Assembly: GCA_030446525.1 (NCBI GenBank)
Contig: JAUJNC010000006.1
Span: 1 to 54,281 of the forward strand
From: Armatimonadaceae bacterium
Lineage (GTDB): Bacteria > Armatimonadota > Armatimonadia > Armatimonadales > Armatimonadaceae
Direction: 5' to 3'
DNA length: 54,281 nt
Position numbers and translations under genes: made by a program. Each line of letters starts with the position of its first letter. Positions within the stretch are counted from its first letter, which is position 1. Positions 45,663 to 53,586 of the stretch are shown piece after piece. Under the pieces are notes generated by a model, which did not search any database, had not been told where the DNA came from, and saw only the letters and a list, made by a program, of their open reading frames with translations.

Positions 45663-45744
45663 TGCCGAGGACGGGACTTGAACCCGTATGCCTTGCGGCA
45701 CACGCCCCTCAAACGTGCGCGTCTGCCAATTCCGCCACCTCGGC
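45663..45744 (-). tRNA. tRNA-Leu (anticodon GAG)
   Basis: On the minus strand GCCGAGG pairs with CCTCGGC as the acceptor stem, with A as discriminator. The D-arm is GGCGGAATTGGCAGACGC. The anticodon arm is CACGT-TTGAGGG-GCGTG, giving anticodon GAG. A long variable arm (TGCCGCAAGGCA) marks a class II tRNA, and GGTTCAAGTCC is the T-arm. The 3' CCA is not encoded. It reads CUC/CUU leucine codons. Confidence 0.95.
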
Positions 45745-45754
45745 CCGCAAAGGA

Positions 45755-45784
45755 ATTATACAGCCTCTCCCCCCGTGCTGTCAA
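45755..45784 (-). promoter_or_regulatory. tRNA-Leu promoter
   Basis: On the minus strand a perfect TTGACA (45779-45784), an 18-bp spacer and a perfect TATAAT (45755-45760). The -35 box overlaps the stop codon of the secreted-protein gene upstream. Confidence 0.88.
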
Positions 45785-47670
45785 GGTCGGACGGTCAGGC
45801 GGATCGGGTAGTTCGACCCCGACAGCGGCAGGGTCTTGATATGGACGGTCTGCTTGGCGCCGGGGGGCAGGGTGTAGCGCGCCAGGGTAATCTCGGCGGG
45901 CAGGTCCGCCTGCGGTATCTCGACCGGGCGCCCGTCCATCAGGAAGATGCCCCCCGCCAGCCCCGCCGAGGGCTCGAAGACGATCTGCGCCGGCGCCGCC
46001 TTGTCGGTGGGGTTCTCCAGGGTCAGCTCGATGTCGTAGAAGACGCCGAAGTTGCCTTCCAGCCGGCGCTCGCCGTCCACGCCCTTGATGGGGCTGCGCC
46101 CGACCGAAAGGAAGGTCCACCGCTCCCCCGCCCGGTACTCGGCCTTGAGCGCCTTTTGCGGGTCGGGGTAGACGTGCTCGGACAGCAGGCCCGCCATCTC
46201 CCCGCCCCACGGGCTGGGCGTGGGGACGAGCTCCGTCGACGCGGCGCGCGCGTCGCCCGGGACGTCGGCGGCCACGCGCACGAGCAGCGGGTCGCCTTCC
46301 AGCTGCCGCAGCTGCGCCAGTCCGGAGATGGTCAGACCGGGCGGCAGACGCTGCACGGTCAGCGCCACCCGCGACCCGGCCGGCACCTCGAGGACGGCGC
46401 CCAGGTCCTGGAGGAGGGTCGCGCAGAAAGAGCGAGGCGGTACTCCCACCCAGACCGTGTCCAGGACCGGCCCGGCCGATCCGCCGAGCACGTGGACGGT
46501 CGCGGGCGCGCTGCCGTCGTTGATCAGCTCGACCGTGAACCAGGCCGCCTTATCCATCGCGCTCTGATGGTGATAGAGAAGCCGGATCGCCCCCTTGTCT
46601 TTGGTAAGTCGCCCGACGAAGAGCGTGCCGTACTCCCTCACCCGCTCCGGGTTGTTGCTGTACAACAGGGCGGCCGTCGCCGCCGGGGGAAGCTTCCGGC
46701 TCACGACGGGCACCCGGACGGTGCCGCGCACGGGGATCATGTGCGGTCCGCCGAGCTCGAGAGGCACCTCCAGGGTCTGCCTCTGTCCCTGGGCGAGCGG
46801 GAGGACGGGGACCGTCGGGGCGGCGACCTGCGCCGAGGCGCCGGGGCTCAGGCGCGCGGCGGCCAGGGCGTTTGCCAGCACATGCCGGGCCACGAGATCG
46901 GCGGGCACGCTCGCCCCGGTCATCACGACGGGGCGGGGCTTGCCGATGCGCCCGGCGTAGCGCTGCACCAGGACCGTGACCTCGACGCTCGCGCCTTCCC
47001 GGGCCAGCGTCAGGGTCTCCTTGCCGGCGTCGACGCCCCGCAGCGTGACGCTGCCCGTCACCGGGTCCGGCGTGGCAGCCGCCACCTTCGTGCCCGCCCC
47101 CGCCGTCGCTACGGTGACCGGCCCGCGCGCCGCGCCGCCCAGCCGCAGCACGCGCGTCTCGCCTACCGGCACGACCACCCGCTCCGCGCTGACCGTCAGC
47201 CCCGGCAGGGCGAGCGCCCTGCGCAGCGACTGGGCCCAGGAGCGGACGAGCCCCGCGGGGGACAGCCCCGCCTCCTTCGCTTCGTCCGCGGTGGCGATGG
47301 CGATCACCTGTCCCAGCGCTTTGAGGCGCGGGTTCGCCCGGTCCGTGTCCACGTCCGCCAGCACGTCGGCCGGCTTCACGCCCGCCGCGACCAGGGCGCG
47401 CAGCCTCTCGGCCGCCACCCCGGCGCGCTGCTCCGGCAGGTACCCGGCCAGGTCGCTGCGCAGCCGCAGCACCACACCGCCGTTCACGAGCACCTCGCCC
47501 GGCGGCAGCGGCGCGCCCGGGCTCACGACCCGCACCTCCACCCGCGGCGTCCACTGGGCCCGCGACGGGCAGAGGAAGCCGACACAACAAAGCGCGAGCA
47601 GCGCCGCGATCCGGCCGAACCCGGCACAACACCGGCGCGGACGTCTGCCCGCGCCCTCATACCTGACCAA
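45781..47670 (-). CDS. Large secreted protein of unknown function
   Basis: TTG 47670 is chosen as the start because GGAGG lies six bases upstream and the frame before it overlaps mutL. This gives 629 residues with a signal peptide (IAALLALCCVGFLCPSRAQW). Residues ~120-220 resemble an Ig-like/BIG fold (TVSAERVVVPVGETRVLRLG, TLTLAREGASVEVTVLVQRY). The C-terminal half is rich in beta strands (WFTVELINDGSAPATVHVLG, SNYPIRLTVRP). I recognise no enzyme motif. It probably works at the cell surface. It may be co-transcribed with mutL, 29 bp upstream. Confidence 0.75.
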   Translation of the reverse strand: MVRYEGAGRRPRRCCAGFGRIAALLALCCVGFLCPSRAQWTPRVEVRVVSPGAPLPPGEVLVNGGVVLRLRSDLAGYLPEQRAGVAAERLRALVAAGVKPADVLADVDTDRANPRLKALGQVIAIATADEAKEAGLSPAGLVRSWAQSLRRALALPGLTVSAERVVVPVGETRVLRLGGAARGPVTVATAGAGTKVAAATPDPVTGSVTLRGVDAGKETLTLAREGASVEVTVLVQRYAGRIGKPRPVVMTGASVPADLVARHVLANALAAARLSPGASAQVAAPTVPVLPLAQGQRQTLEVPLELGGPHMIPVRGTVRVPVVSRKLPPAATAALLYSNNPERVREYGTLFVGRLTKDKGAIRLLYHHQSAMDKAAWFTVELINDGSAPATVHVLGGSAGPVLDTVWVGVPPRSFCATLLQDLGAVLEVPAGSRVALTVQRLPPGLTISGLAQLRQLEGDPLLVRVAADVPGDARAASTELVPTPSPWGGEMAGLLSEHVYPDPQKALKAEYRAGERWTFLSVGRSPIKGVDGERRLEGNFGVFYDIELTLENPTDKAAPAQIVFEPSAGLAGGIFLMDGRPVEIPQADLPAEITLARYTLPPGAKQTVHIKTLPLSGSNYPIRLTVRP

Positions 47671-47699
47671 AGGGAAACCTCCACCAAAGCCTGAAAGGG

Positions 47700-49616
47700 T
47701 CAATGCGGTCCGATACGATGGAATTTTCGGTCCATTTCGCGGTGAGGAAGAGAGAGCAAAATGGGCCGCCCGTGCGGGCACGTAAAGGGGTTCTTCATCT
47801 TCGCCAGGTCCGAAAGAAGGCGCGTCATCTCGTCGAGGGTGAGCGGGTCGCCCTTTTTCACCGCCATCTTGCACGAGGCCATGATGATGGCCGTCTCGTG
47901 CGGGACGAGGAGCCGCCGCGCGAGCGACGCCTCGGCCATCTCGTCAATGATCACGCGCAGCACGCCCAGATAGTCTTTGTGCGCCAGGGTGGCGGGCACG
48001 GCGCGCACCACGAACGTTTCTCCCCCGAACGGCTCCAGCACGAAACCCGCCCGGGCCAGCGCCGGAAGGCGCTCAAGGGCCACGCGGGCTTCGCGGGGCC
48101 CCAGTTCCAGCGTCTGCGGCAGGGCCAGGTGCTGCGCCACGACGCCCCAACGCTCCGCGGCCCCCCCCGCCCCGTTCATCATCTGTTCGTATAGCACGCG
48201 CTCGTGCGCGATGTGCTGGTCGATCAGCAGCAGGGCGTCGTCGGTCTCGGCGACGATGTACGTGTTGCGCGACTGTGCCAGCACGCGCAGCCGCCCGATG
48301 CGCTGCCCGTCGAAGCCGAGATAGGTTTCGGCCTGGCCCCCCCCGCCTCCGATCACCCCCCCTCCGGGCGGGCACCCGGGGGTGCCCGAGAGGGGTACGG
48401 CGAGGGCGACTTCTCCGGCACCCCCATTCCCCCCCCCTTCGGGCGGGTACCCGGGGGCGGGGGGGGCCAGCGGCACCTCGACCCGCCCGTACGACGAGAG
48501 GGCGGCGCGGGGGGGGAGGGCGGCGCCGGGCGCCGGGCGGGGCAGCGAGGGCTGCGCGGCGACTTCGGGCACCAGGCCGCCCGTCAGCAGGGCGCTCTGC
48601 ACGGCGCGGTGCACCGCCCCGTACACGTCGCCGTCGCGGGTGAAGCGCACCTCCACCTTGGCCGGGTGCACGTTCACGTCGACCAGGCTGGGCGCGATCT
48701 CGACGAAGAGCGCCATCACGGGGTGGCGCTCCGTGGTCATCAGGTGCTTGAAGGCGGAGTCGAAGGCGTGCGTGATGGTGCGCGAGCGGACGAAGCGGCC
48801 GTTCACGAACGTCGCCTGCGCGGACCGCGTCGCCTTGGACAGCGACGGCTTGGAGACCCACCCGCGGACAAGGAGCGCGGGCGACTCGTAGCGCACGGGC
48901 ACCATCTCCCGCGCCACGTCCCGCCCCCACACGGCGGCGACCGCGTGCAGCGGGTCCGGGGCGCCGGGGTAGGCGATCATCTCGTAGCCGTCGTGGGCGA
49001 GCCGGAAGGCGGTGCGGTGGTAGGCCAGCATCAGCCGGTGCAGCAGGTCGACCGTCTGGTTCAGCTCGGTCTGCGTGGTCTTGAGGAACTTGAGGCGCGC
49101 GGGCACGCTCGCGAACAGGTTCTCGACCGTGACCGTCGTGCCGTCCGGCGCCCCGGCGTCGCCCACGTGGGCGATCTCGCCGCCGCGCACCACGATCTCG
49201 GTGGCGGCCTCGTCCTCCGGCCGCTTGGTGACCAGGCGCAGATCGGACACCGACGCGATCGAGGGCAGCGCCTCGCCGCGGAAGCCCAGGGTGCGGATCG
49301 CGAACAGGTCGTCGGCGCTGCGTATCTTGGAGGTCGCGTGGCGCTGCAGGGCCAGGACCGCGTCCTCCCGCGTCATCCCGCACCCGTTGTCGCGCACCAC
49401 GATGCCCCGCTTGCCGCCCTCTCGCAATTCCACTTCGATGCGCGTCGCCCCGCCATCGAGGGCGTTCTCCACCAGCTCCTTCACGACAGAAGAAGGCCGC
49501 TCGATCACCTCGCCCGCCGCGATGCGGTTCGCCGTGTTCTCGTCGAGCAGCACCACGCCCCCGCCGCGTGGCACTTCACCCTCCTGCACCTGCAGATTGT
49601 CCCCCGTTTCCGGCAT
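47700..49616 (-). CDS. mutL: DNA mismatch repair protein MutL
   Basis: The GHKL ATPase has the motifs NRIAAGEVIERPSSVVKELV, ENALDGGATRIEVEL, DNGCGMTREDAVLALQRHAT and TLGFRGEALPSIASVS. The C-terminal dimerisation/endonuclease domain has DQHIAHERVLYEQMM and CPHGRPILLSLP, so it is an endonuclease-type MutL. ATG 49616 (MPETGDN) is preferred. A promoter, TTGACG-17 bp-TACAAT (49646-49651, 49623-49628), puts the transcript start at or beside the ATG, so mutL is probably leaderless. The linker holds two Gly/Pro-rich GC-repeat insertions (see repeats). The protein is 638 residues. Confidence 0.96.
   Translation of the reverse strand: MPETGDNLQVQEGEVPRGGGVVLLDENTANRIAAGEVIERPSSVVKELVENALDGGATRIEVELREGGKRGIVVRDNGCGMTREDAVLALQRHATSKIRSADDLFAIRTLGFRGEALPSIASVSDLRLVTKRPEDEAATEIVVRGGEIAHVGDAGAPDGTTVTVENLFASVPARLKFLKTTQTELNQTVDLLHRLMLAYHRTAFRLAHDGYEMIAYPGAPDPLHAVAAVWGRDVAREMVPVRYESPALLVRGWVSKPSLSKATRSAQATFVNGRFVRSRTITHAFDSAFKHLMTTERHPVMALFVEIAPSLVDVNVHPAKVEVRFTRDGDVYGAVHRAVQSALLTGGLVPEVAAQPSLPRPAPGAALPPRAALSSYGRVEVPLAPPAPGYPPEGGGNGGAGEVALAVPLSGTPGCPPGGGVIGGGGGQAETYLGFDGQRIGRLRVLAQSRNTYIVAETDDALLLIDQHIAHERVLYEQMMNGAGGAAERWGVVAQHLALPQTLELGPREARVALERLPALARAGFVLEPFGGETFVVRAVPATLAHKDYLGVLRVIIDEMAEASLARRLLVPHETAIIMASCKMAVKKGDPLTLDEMTRLLSDLAKMKNPFTCPHGRPILLSLPHREMDRKFHRIGPH
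48352..48457. repeat. Two ~31-bp GC-rich repeats within the mutL linker
   Basis: Copies at about 48352-48382 and 48426-48457 share CCCCCC(C/T)TC(C/T)GGGCGGG(C/T)ACCCGGGGG, each partly self-complementary. They encode a Gly/Pro-rich peptide in frame (GYPPEGGGNGG and GCPPGGGVIGGG). Long C- and G-runs also make the exact length here error-prone. Confidence 0.65.
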
Positions 49617-49690
49617 GGGCTTATTGTATCCCACGCTCGCAGGGCCGTCAACGCCGATGGGAGAGCGCTATCGGATTACACAGGAAAGGA

Positions 49691-49712
49691 GCCGGGTCCT
49701 TCCGGACCCGGC
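49691..49712. terminator. Terminator downstream of the YeaQ-type gene
   Basis: GCCGGGTCC and GGACCCGGC pair across TTCC. On the minus strand the stem is followed by TCCTTTCCTG, and on the plus strand by CCCCTATCGCTTTTA. It is placed to end the minus-strand gene at 49744 before the mutL promoter. Confidence 0.7.
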
Positions 49713-49743
49713 CCCTATCGCTTTTATCTACCTGATGTGCCCG

Positions 49744-50007
49744 CTACCGGGCGCGGGAGCGCGTGATGGCGCGCAGCAGGAAGAGCAGCACGACGGCGCC
49801 GACGAAGGCGACCAGGATGCTCCACAGCAAGTTGCCGGTCGCGGCGCCGGCGGAGCCGAACATGCGGAACAGCCAGCCGCCGAGGAACGCCCCGACGATG
49901 CCCACGATCAGGTCGCCGAGGATGCCCCCGGGCCCCCTGCCGGGGACCACCGCCTTCGCGAGCGCCCCGGCGACGATGCCCACCACGATCCAGAACAGGA
50001 TCTCCAT
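49744..50007 (-). CDS. GlsB/YeaQ/YmgE family membrane protein
   Basis: An 87-residue small membrane protein with three hydrophobic segments: FWIVVGIVAGALAKAVVPGR, GGILGDLIVGIVGAFLGGWL and LLWSILVAFVGAVVLLFLLR. The Gly-rich pattern (GxxAGxLA...PGxxPGG..G...V.GxxGAFxGGxL) is that of the transglycosylase-associated/stress-response family. Function in this organism unknown. Single gene with AGGGCTTT upstream. Confidence 0.92.
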   Translation of the reverse strand: MEILFWIVVGIVAGALAKAVVPGRGPGGILGDLIVGIVGAFLGGWLFRMFGSAGAATGNLLWSILVAFVGAVVLLFLLRAITRSRAR

Positions 50008-50092
50008 GTGAAAGCCCTCCCAAGACAGTTATTGGTCTGCCTTGTTTGTTCCCGGATAAGGCTGATTGCTAAACATCGCTTTACGGAATTCT

Positions 50093-50953
50093 TTAAAGGT
50101 AGCGGGACAGGTGCTGCCGCGCGCGGCTGAGGCCCTTCTTTTCGCCTTCGTAGGTGCCGTTGTAGCGGAAGTCTTCGAGCTCGATGGCGAGGATACCGCC
50201 GAAGCCGGCCCGCTGCAGCCGCCCGGCGACGGCGGCCCAGTCCACCACCCCCTCGCCGGGGATGGTATAGCGCCACCAGCCCTCGCTGAAGCCGACCGGG
50301 CGCGCCCACGTCGGCGGGAGGTTCCCGTGGAGGTAGGCCGCCTCGGCGTCAAAGGCCGTGTCTTTGCCGTGCGCGTGCACGACCCGATGGGCGAACTCGT
50401 CGAGAGCGCGCGCGTAGTCCACGCCGACGCGCACCAGATGCGACGGGTCGTAGTTCAGCCCGAACGCGGGCGAGGGCACGGCCTCGAACATCGCCCGCCA
50501 CGTTTCCGGCGTCACGCCGAGCGCCGGGTACTGCGGCCCCGACCCCGGCCAGCCCTCCATCGCGATGCGGACGCCGCGCCGCTCGGCGTGGGCCGCCACG
50601 GGGGGGAAGGAATGCCTCCAGTTCTCGAACGAGTCCCGCCGGCTCTGGGTCTTGTCGGCCGGGTTGAACACGCAGAAGGCTTTGTCGCCGCCCGCGTCGG
50701 CGATCTGGTCGACGGCCTGCACGCCCTCCGCGACGCCCTCGTTCCGGACGGCGGCATCGGGGCTGAGCAGCTTGGCCGTCCCCGGCAGGTCCACCGTCCC
50801 CAGCTCCAGCCCCGCTTCGCGGATGGTGCGGACCCGCTCCGCGTCCGCCCGTCCCAGATCGATCGCGTCGAAGCCGTCCTCCTTGCACCAGCGGGCAAAC
50901 TCGGCGAGCGGCTCCTTGCCGCTGGCCCCGGGAATCCTCAGTCCGATACGCAT
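50093..50953 (-). CDS. Sugar phosphate isomerase/epimerase-like TIM-barrel protein
   Basis: A 286-residue AP-endonuclease-2/xylose-isomerase-like fold: RIGLRIPGASGKEPLAEFAR and WCKEDGFDAIDLGRADAER at the start, RIAMEGWPGSG (metal Glu), FGLNYDPSHLVRVGVD (Asp and His) and VVHAHGKDTAFDAEAAYLH (His), then LAIELEDFRYNGTYEGEKKG. The metal-site residues are in the expected order. The specific sugar cannot be told. Nearby xylB suggests sugar catabolism. Confidence 0.88.
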   Translation of the reverse strand: MRIGLRIPGASGKEPLAEFARWCKEDGFDAIDLGRADAERVRTIREAGLELGTVDLPGTAKLLSPDAAVRNEGVAEGVQAVDQIADAGGDKAFCVFNPADKTQSRRDSFENWRHSFPPVAAHAERRGVRIAMEGWPGSGPQYPALGVTPETWRAMFEAVPSPAFGLNYDPSHLVRVGVDYARALDEFAHRVVHAHGKDTAFDAEAAYLHGNLPPTWARPVGFSEGWWRYTIPGEGVVDWAAVAGRLQRAGFGGILAIELEDFRYNGTYEGEKKGLSRARQHLSRYL

Positions 50954-51111
50954 GGGTTGTCTCCTTGGTTTCGCCGTTCACGCGCTTGTTCCACTCGCGC
51001 CGGGCAGTTTCCTGCGCCGCCGGGCGCAGGAGGAGAACGCCTGCCCCTCTGTTGAATTTAGGAAAGGATGACGCGATGTAGCGGCAGAAGACGGGGAAGG
51101 GGGGGCCATCA

Positions 51112-51510
51112 TTGGAACCCGAAAATTGGGTGACGCTGCGGCGGCTGGCGCAGGATAACTGGGCGCAAAGCAAGGCGGACATGGCGACGGCGATAACGCT
51201 GCGCGACGCCGGCATCTACTATGCGGCCGTGTTCTTCGGGCAGCAGGCCGCCGAGAAGGCGCTCAAGGCGGTCATCGTCGGGCGGCTGCAGAAGCAACCG
51301 CGCGGCCACAACCTGATCACCTTCGCCAACGAGCTGAACGCCCCGCTCGAGGTGATGAACGCCGCGGCGGAGCTGAACCTGGAGTTCCTGTCCAGCCGCA
51401 ACCCGGAGCACGCCGAGGGCGTGCCCGCGCAGATGTATGACCTGGGGTCTGCCAACCTGCACCTGGAGGCGGCGGACCGCATCGTCGACTGGGCGCGCGG
51501 CATTCTGTGA
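51112..51510 (+). CDS. HEPN domain protein
   Basis: A 132-residue product beginning at TTG 51112 (an alternative ATG lies at residue ~25). It carries DAGIYYAAVFFGQQAAEKAL with KAVIVGRLQKQPRGHNLITF, the HEPN pattern (FxxQQAxEKALKAL and the R-x-H-N-L motif). HEPN proteins are usually paired with a nucleotidyltransferase (MNT) as a toxin-antitoxin-like couple, but no MNT gene is adjacent here. It may bind nucleotides or be an RNase remnant. Confidence 0.85.
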   Translation: MEPENWVTLRRLAQDNWAQSKADMATAITLRDAGIYYAAVFFGQQAAEKALKAVIVGRLQKQPRGHNLITFANELNAPLEVMNAAAELNLEFLSSRNPEHAEGVPAQMYDLGSANLHLEAADRIVDWARGIL

Positions 51511-51588
51511 ACGGGTCTTTTTACGGACTCTGTAAGGAGCGCTAGCTTTCCCACAATCTGGGTACATCTCAGAGCGAGGGGAAGTGCC

Positions 51589-51975
51589 ATGGGAAGATTA
51601 CGGGTTTGCGCCCGGCGCGCGTGGCCCGGGACCGGCGCCGTCGTCGGCCTGCTGGGGCTGTGCTGCGCGGCGCCCGTGCGGGCGCAGCAGACGAATGACG
51701 CCGCGCTGCGACAATCGGTGGTGGCCGCGGGCGGGCAGACGACCGGCACGGCCGCCCCCATCCGGGCGGCCAGCGAAGAACGGACGGGGCGCAACGCGCG
51801 CGTGCGCTTCTCGCTCGGCCGGCTGCTGCGCGATGCGGCGCTGGGCGTCACCTGGGATCGCGCCCGGCTGCCGCTCTCTGCTTCGGTGTACGGCAACACG
51901 AACGACCCCGTTTCGGTGCGGCTGACGCTGAGCCGGCGCGACTTCAGCGGGGCGACGCTACGCTTCCGTTTCTGA
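51589..51975 (+). CDS. Small secreted protein of unknown function
   Basis: A 128-residue product. Its signal peptide (TGAVVGLLGLCCAAPVRAQQ) is clear. The mature part is Arg-rich and beta-like, with VRFSLGRLLRDAALGVTWDR and PLSASVYGNTNDPVSVRLTL. No known domain. The start is ATG 51589, with GAGGGGAAGTGCC upstream. It is followed 53 bp later by xylB, possibly in one transcript. Confidence 0.7.
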   Translation: MGRLRVCARRAWPGTGAVVGLLGLCCAAPVRAQQTNDAALRQSVVAAGGQTTGTAAPIRAASEERTGRNARVRFSLGRLLRDAALGVTWDRARLPLSASVYGNTNDPVSVRLTLSRRDFSGATLRFRF

Positions 51976-52028
51976 CGCCTGCCGCCCCGGGAAGGGCAGG
52001 CCTTATCACAGGATCAGGTGTAAATCGC

Positions 52029-53534
52029 ATGCCTCTCTTCCTTGGACTCGACACGGGCACCAGCGGCACCAAGGCGCTGCTGATCGACGAGACCGGCGCC
52101 GTCCGCGCATCGGACACGCAGGAGTATCCGCTCTCGACCCCGCACCCCCAATGGGCCGAGCAGCACCCCGACCAGGACTGGTGGCGCGCGGCGCAGGCCG
52201 CGATACGGGCCGTCCTCCAGAAGGCGGGCGCGCGAGGCGCCGAGGTGGGCGGGGTCGGCCTGACCGGGCAGATGCACGGCTCGGTCTTCCTCGACCGGGA
52301 AGGGAACGTCCTGCGTCCGGCCCTGCTCTGGTGCGACTCCCGCACCGGCGACGAGTGCGCCGAGATCACCGCGGCCCTGGGCGGCGAGCGGCGCCTGTAC
52401 GAGGTCATCGGCCAGCCGGTGCTTACGTCGTTCACCGCACCCAAGATCGTCTGGCTGCGCAAGCACGAACCCCAGACCTATGAGAAGATCGCCCGCGTCC
52501 TGCTCCCCAAAGACTACATCCGCTTCCGGCTGACGGGCGAGTTCGCCACCGAGGTCTCCGACGCGTCGGGCACGTCGCTGCTCGATGTGCGCAAGCGCGA
52601 CTGGTCCCCGGCCATGCTTTCCGCCCTCGACATCCCGCGCGATTGGCTGCCCCGGGTGTTCGAGTCGCCCGAGGTGACGGGACAGATCACCGAGGAAGCG
52701 GCGCGGCAGACGGGCCTCGCGCCGGGCACCCCCGTGGTCGGCGGCGGCGGCGATCAGGCGGCGGGCGCGGTCGGCTGCGGCGTGGTCGAGCCCGGGGTCG
52801 TGTCGTCCACCGTGGGCACGTCGGGGGTCGTCTGCGCGCACTCCGAGGGGCCTTGCTTCGCCGTGCAGATGCGCATCCAGACCTTCTGCCACGCGGTCCC
52901 CGGCGCCTGGCACCTGATGGGCTGCGTGCTGTCGGCGGGCGGATCCCTGCGCTGGTACCGGGACACGTTCGCCCCCGGCGAGCCGTACGACGCGATCACC
53001 GCGGGCGCGGGCGAGGCCCCCGCGGGCTGCGAGGGGCTGATGTTCCTGCCGTATCTGACCGGCGAGCGCACCCCCTACCCCGACCCGGACGCGCGCGGCG
53101 TGTTTTTCGGCGCGACCCTGCGCAGCGAGAAGCCCTGGTTCGCCCGCGCGGTCCTGGAGGGGGTCGCCTACGGCCTGAAAGACTCGTTCACCCTCCTTTC
53201 CGACATCGGGGTCCCCGTGCGGCAGGTGCGCGCCTCGGGCGGCGGCGCGCGCTCGCCGCTGTGGCTGCAGATCCAGGCGGACGTGATCGGCCAGCCGCAC
53301 GTGCTGCTGCACGCCGACGAGGGCCCCGCCTTAGGCGCCGCCCTGCTGGCCGGGGTCGGCACGCGCGCGTACGCCTCGGTCCCCGAGGCGTGCCGCGCCA
53401 CCATCCGCACGGTCTCGGAGATCCGCCCCGGCGAGGCGGGCGCCGCGGTATACGCACGCTACTACCCCCTGTACCGCGCCCTGTACCCCGCGCTGCGCGA
53501 CAGTTTCAAAGAGGCGTCCCGCATCGCCAGCTAA
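52029..53534 (+). CDS. xylB: Xylulokinase
   Basis: A 501-residue FGGY kinase that phosphorylates xylulose with ATP. FLGLDTGTSGTKALLIDETG (phosphate 1), GLTGQMHGSVFLDREG (with the catalytic-region Gly-Gln-Met-His), VVGGGGDQAAGAVGCGVVEP and EGVAYGLKDSFTLL, VRASGGGARSPLWLQIQADV (adenosine motif) are all in place. DYIRFRLTGEFATEVSDASG binds the sugar. No xylA is visible in the window; the TIM-barrel protein at 50093 may act nearby in sugar metabolism. Confidence 0.95.
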   Translation: MPLFLGLDTGTSGTKALLIDETGAVRASDTQEYPLSTPHPQWAEQHPDQDWWRAAQAAIRAVLQKAGARGAEVGGVGLTGQMHGSVFLDREGNVLRPALLWCDSRTGDECAEITAALGGERRLYEVIGQPVLTSFTAPKIVWLRKHEPQTYEKIARVLLPKDYIRFRLTGEFATEVSDASGTSLLDVRKRDWSPAMLSALDIPRDWLPRVFESPEVTGQITEEAARQTGLAPGTPVVGGGGDQAAGAVGCGVVEPGVVSSTVGTSGVVCAHSEGPCFAVQMRIQTFCHAVPGAWHLMGCVLSAGGSLRWYRDTFAPGEPYDAITAGAGEAPAGCEGLMFLPYLTGERTPYPDPDARGVFFGATLRSEKPWFARAVLEGVAYGLKDSFTLLSDIGVPVRQVRASGGGARSPLWLQIQADVIGQPHVLLHADEGPALGAALLAGVGTRAYASVPEACRATIRTVSEIRPGEAGAAVYARYYPLYRALYPALRDSFKEASRIAS

Positions 53535-53586
53535 CCCGGCGCGCAACGAACACGCCCTCGCGCGACGCGCGGGCCTCGGGGGCAGG

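Noticed and set aside
45688..47694. 668-codon plus-strand frame opposite the secreted protein
   Set aside because: Shadow frame. It also covers the tRNA gene.
48352..48457. CRISPR-like short repeats
   Set aside because: Only two copies, in frame within mutL, with no regular spacer. No CRISPR array was seen anywhere in the window.
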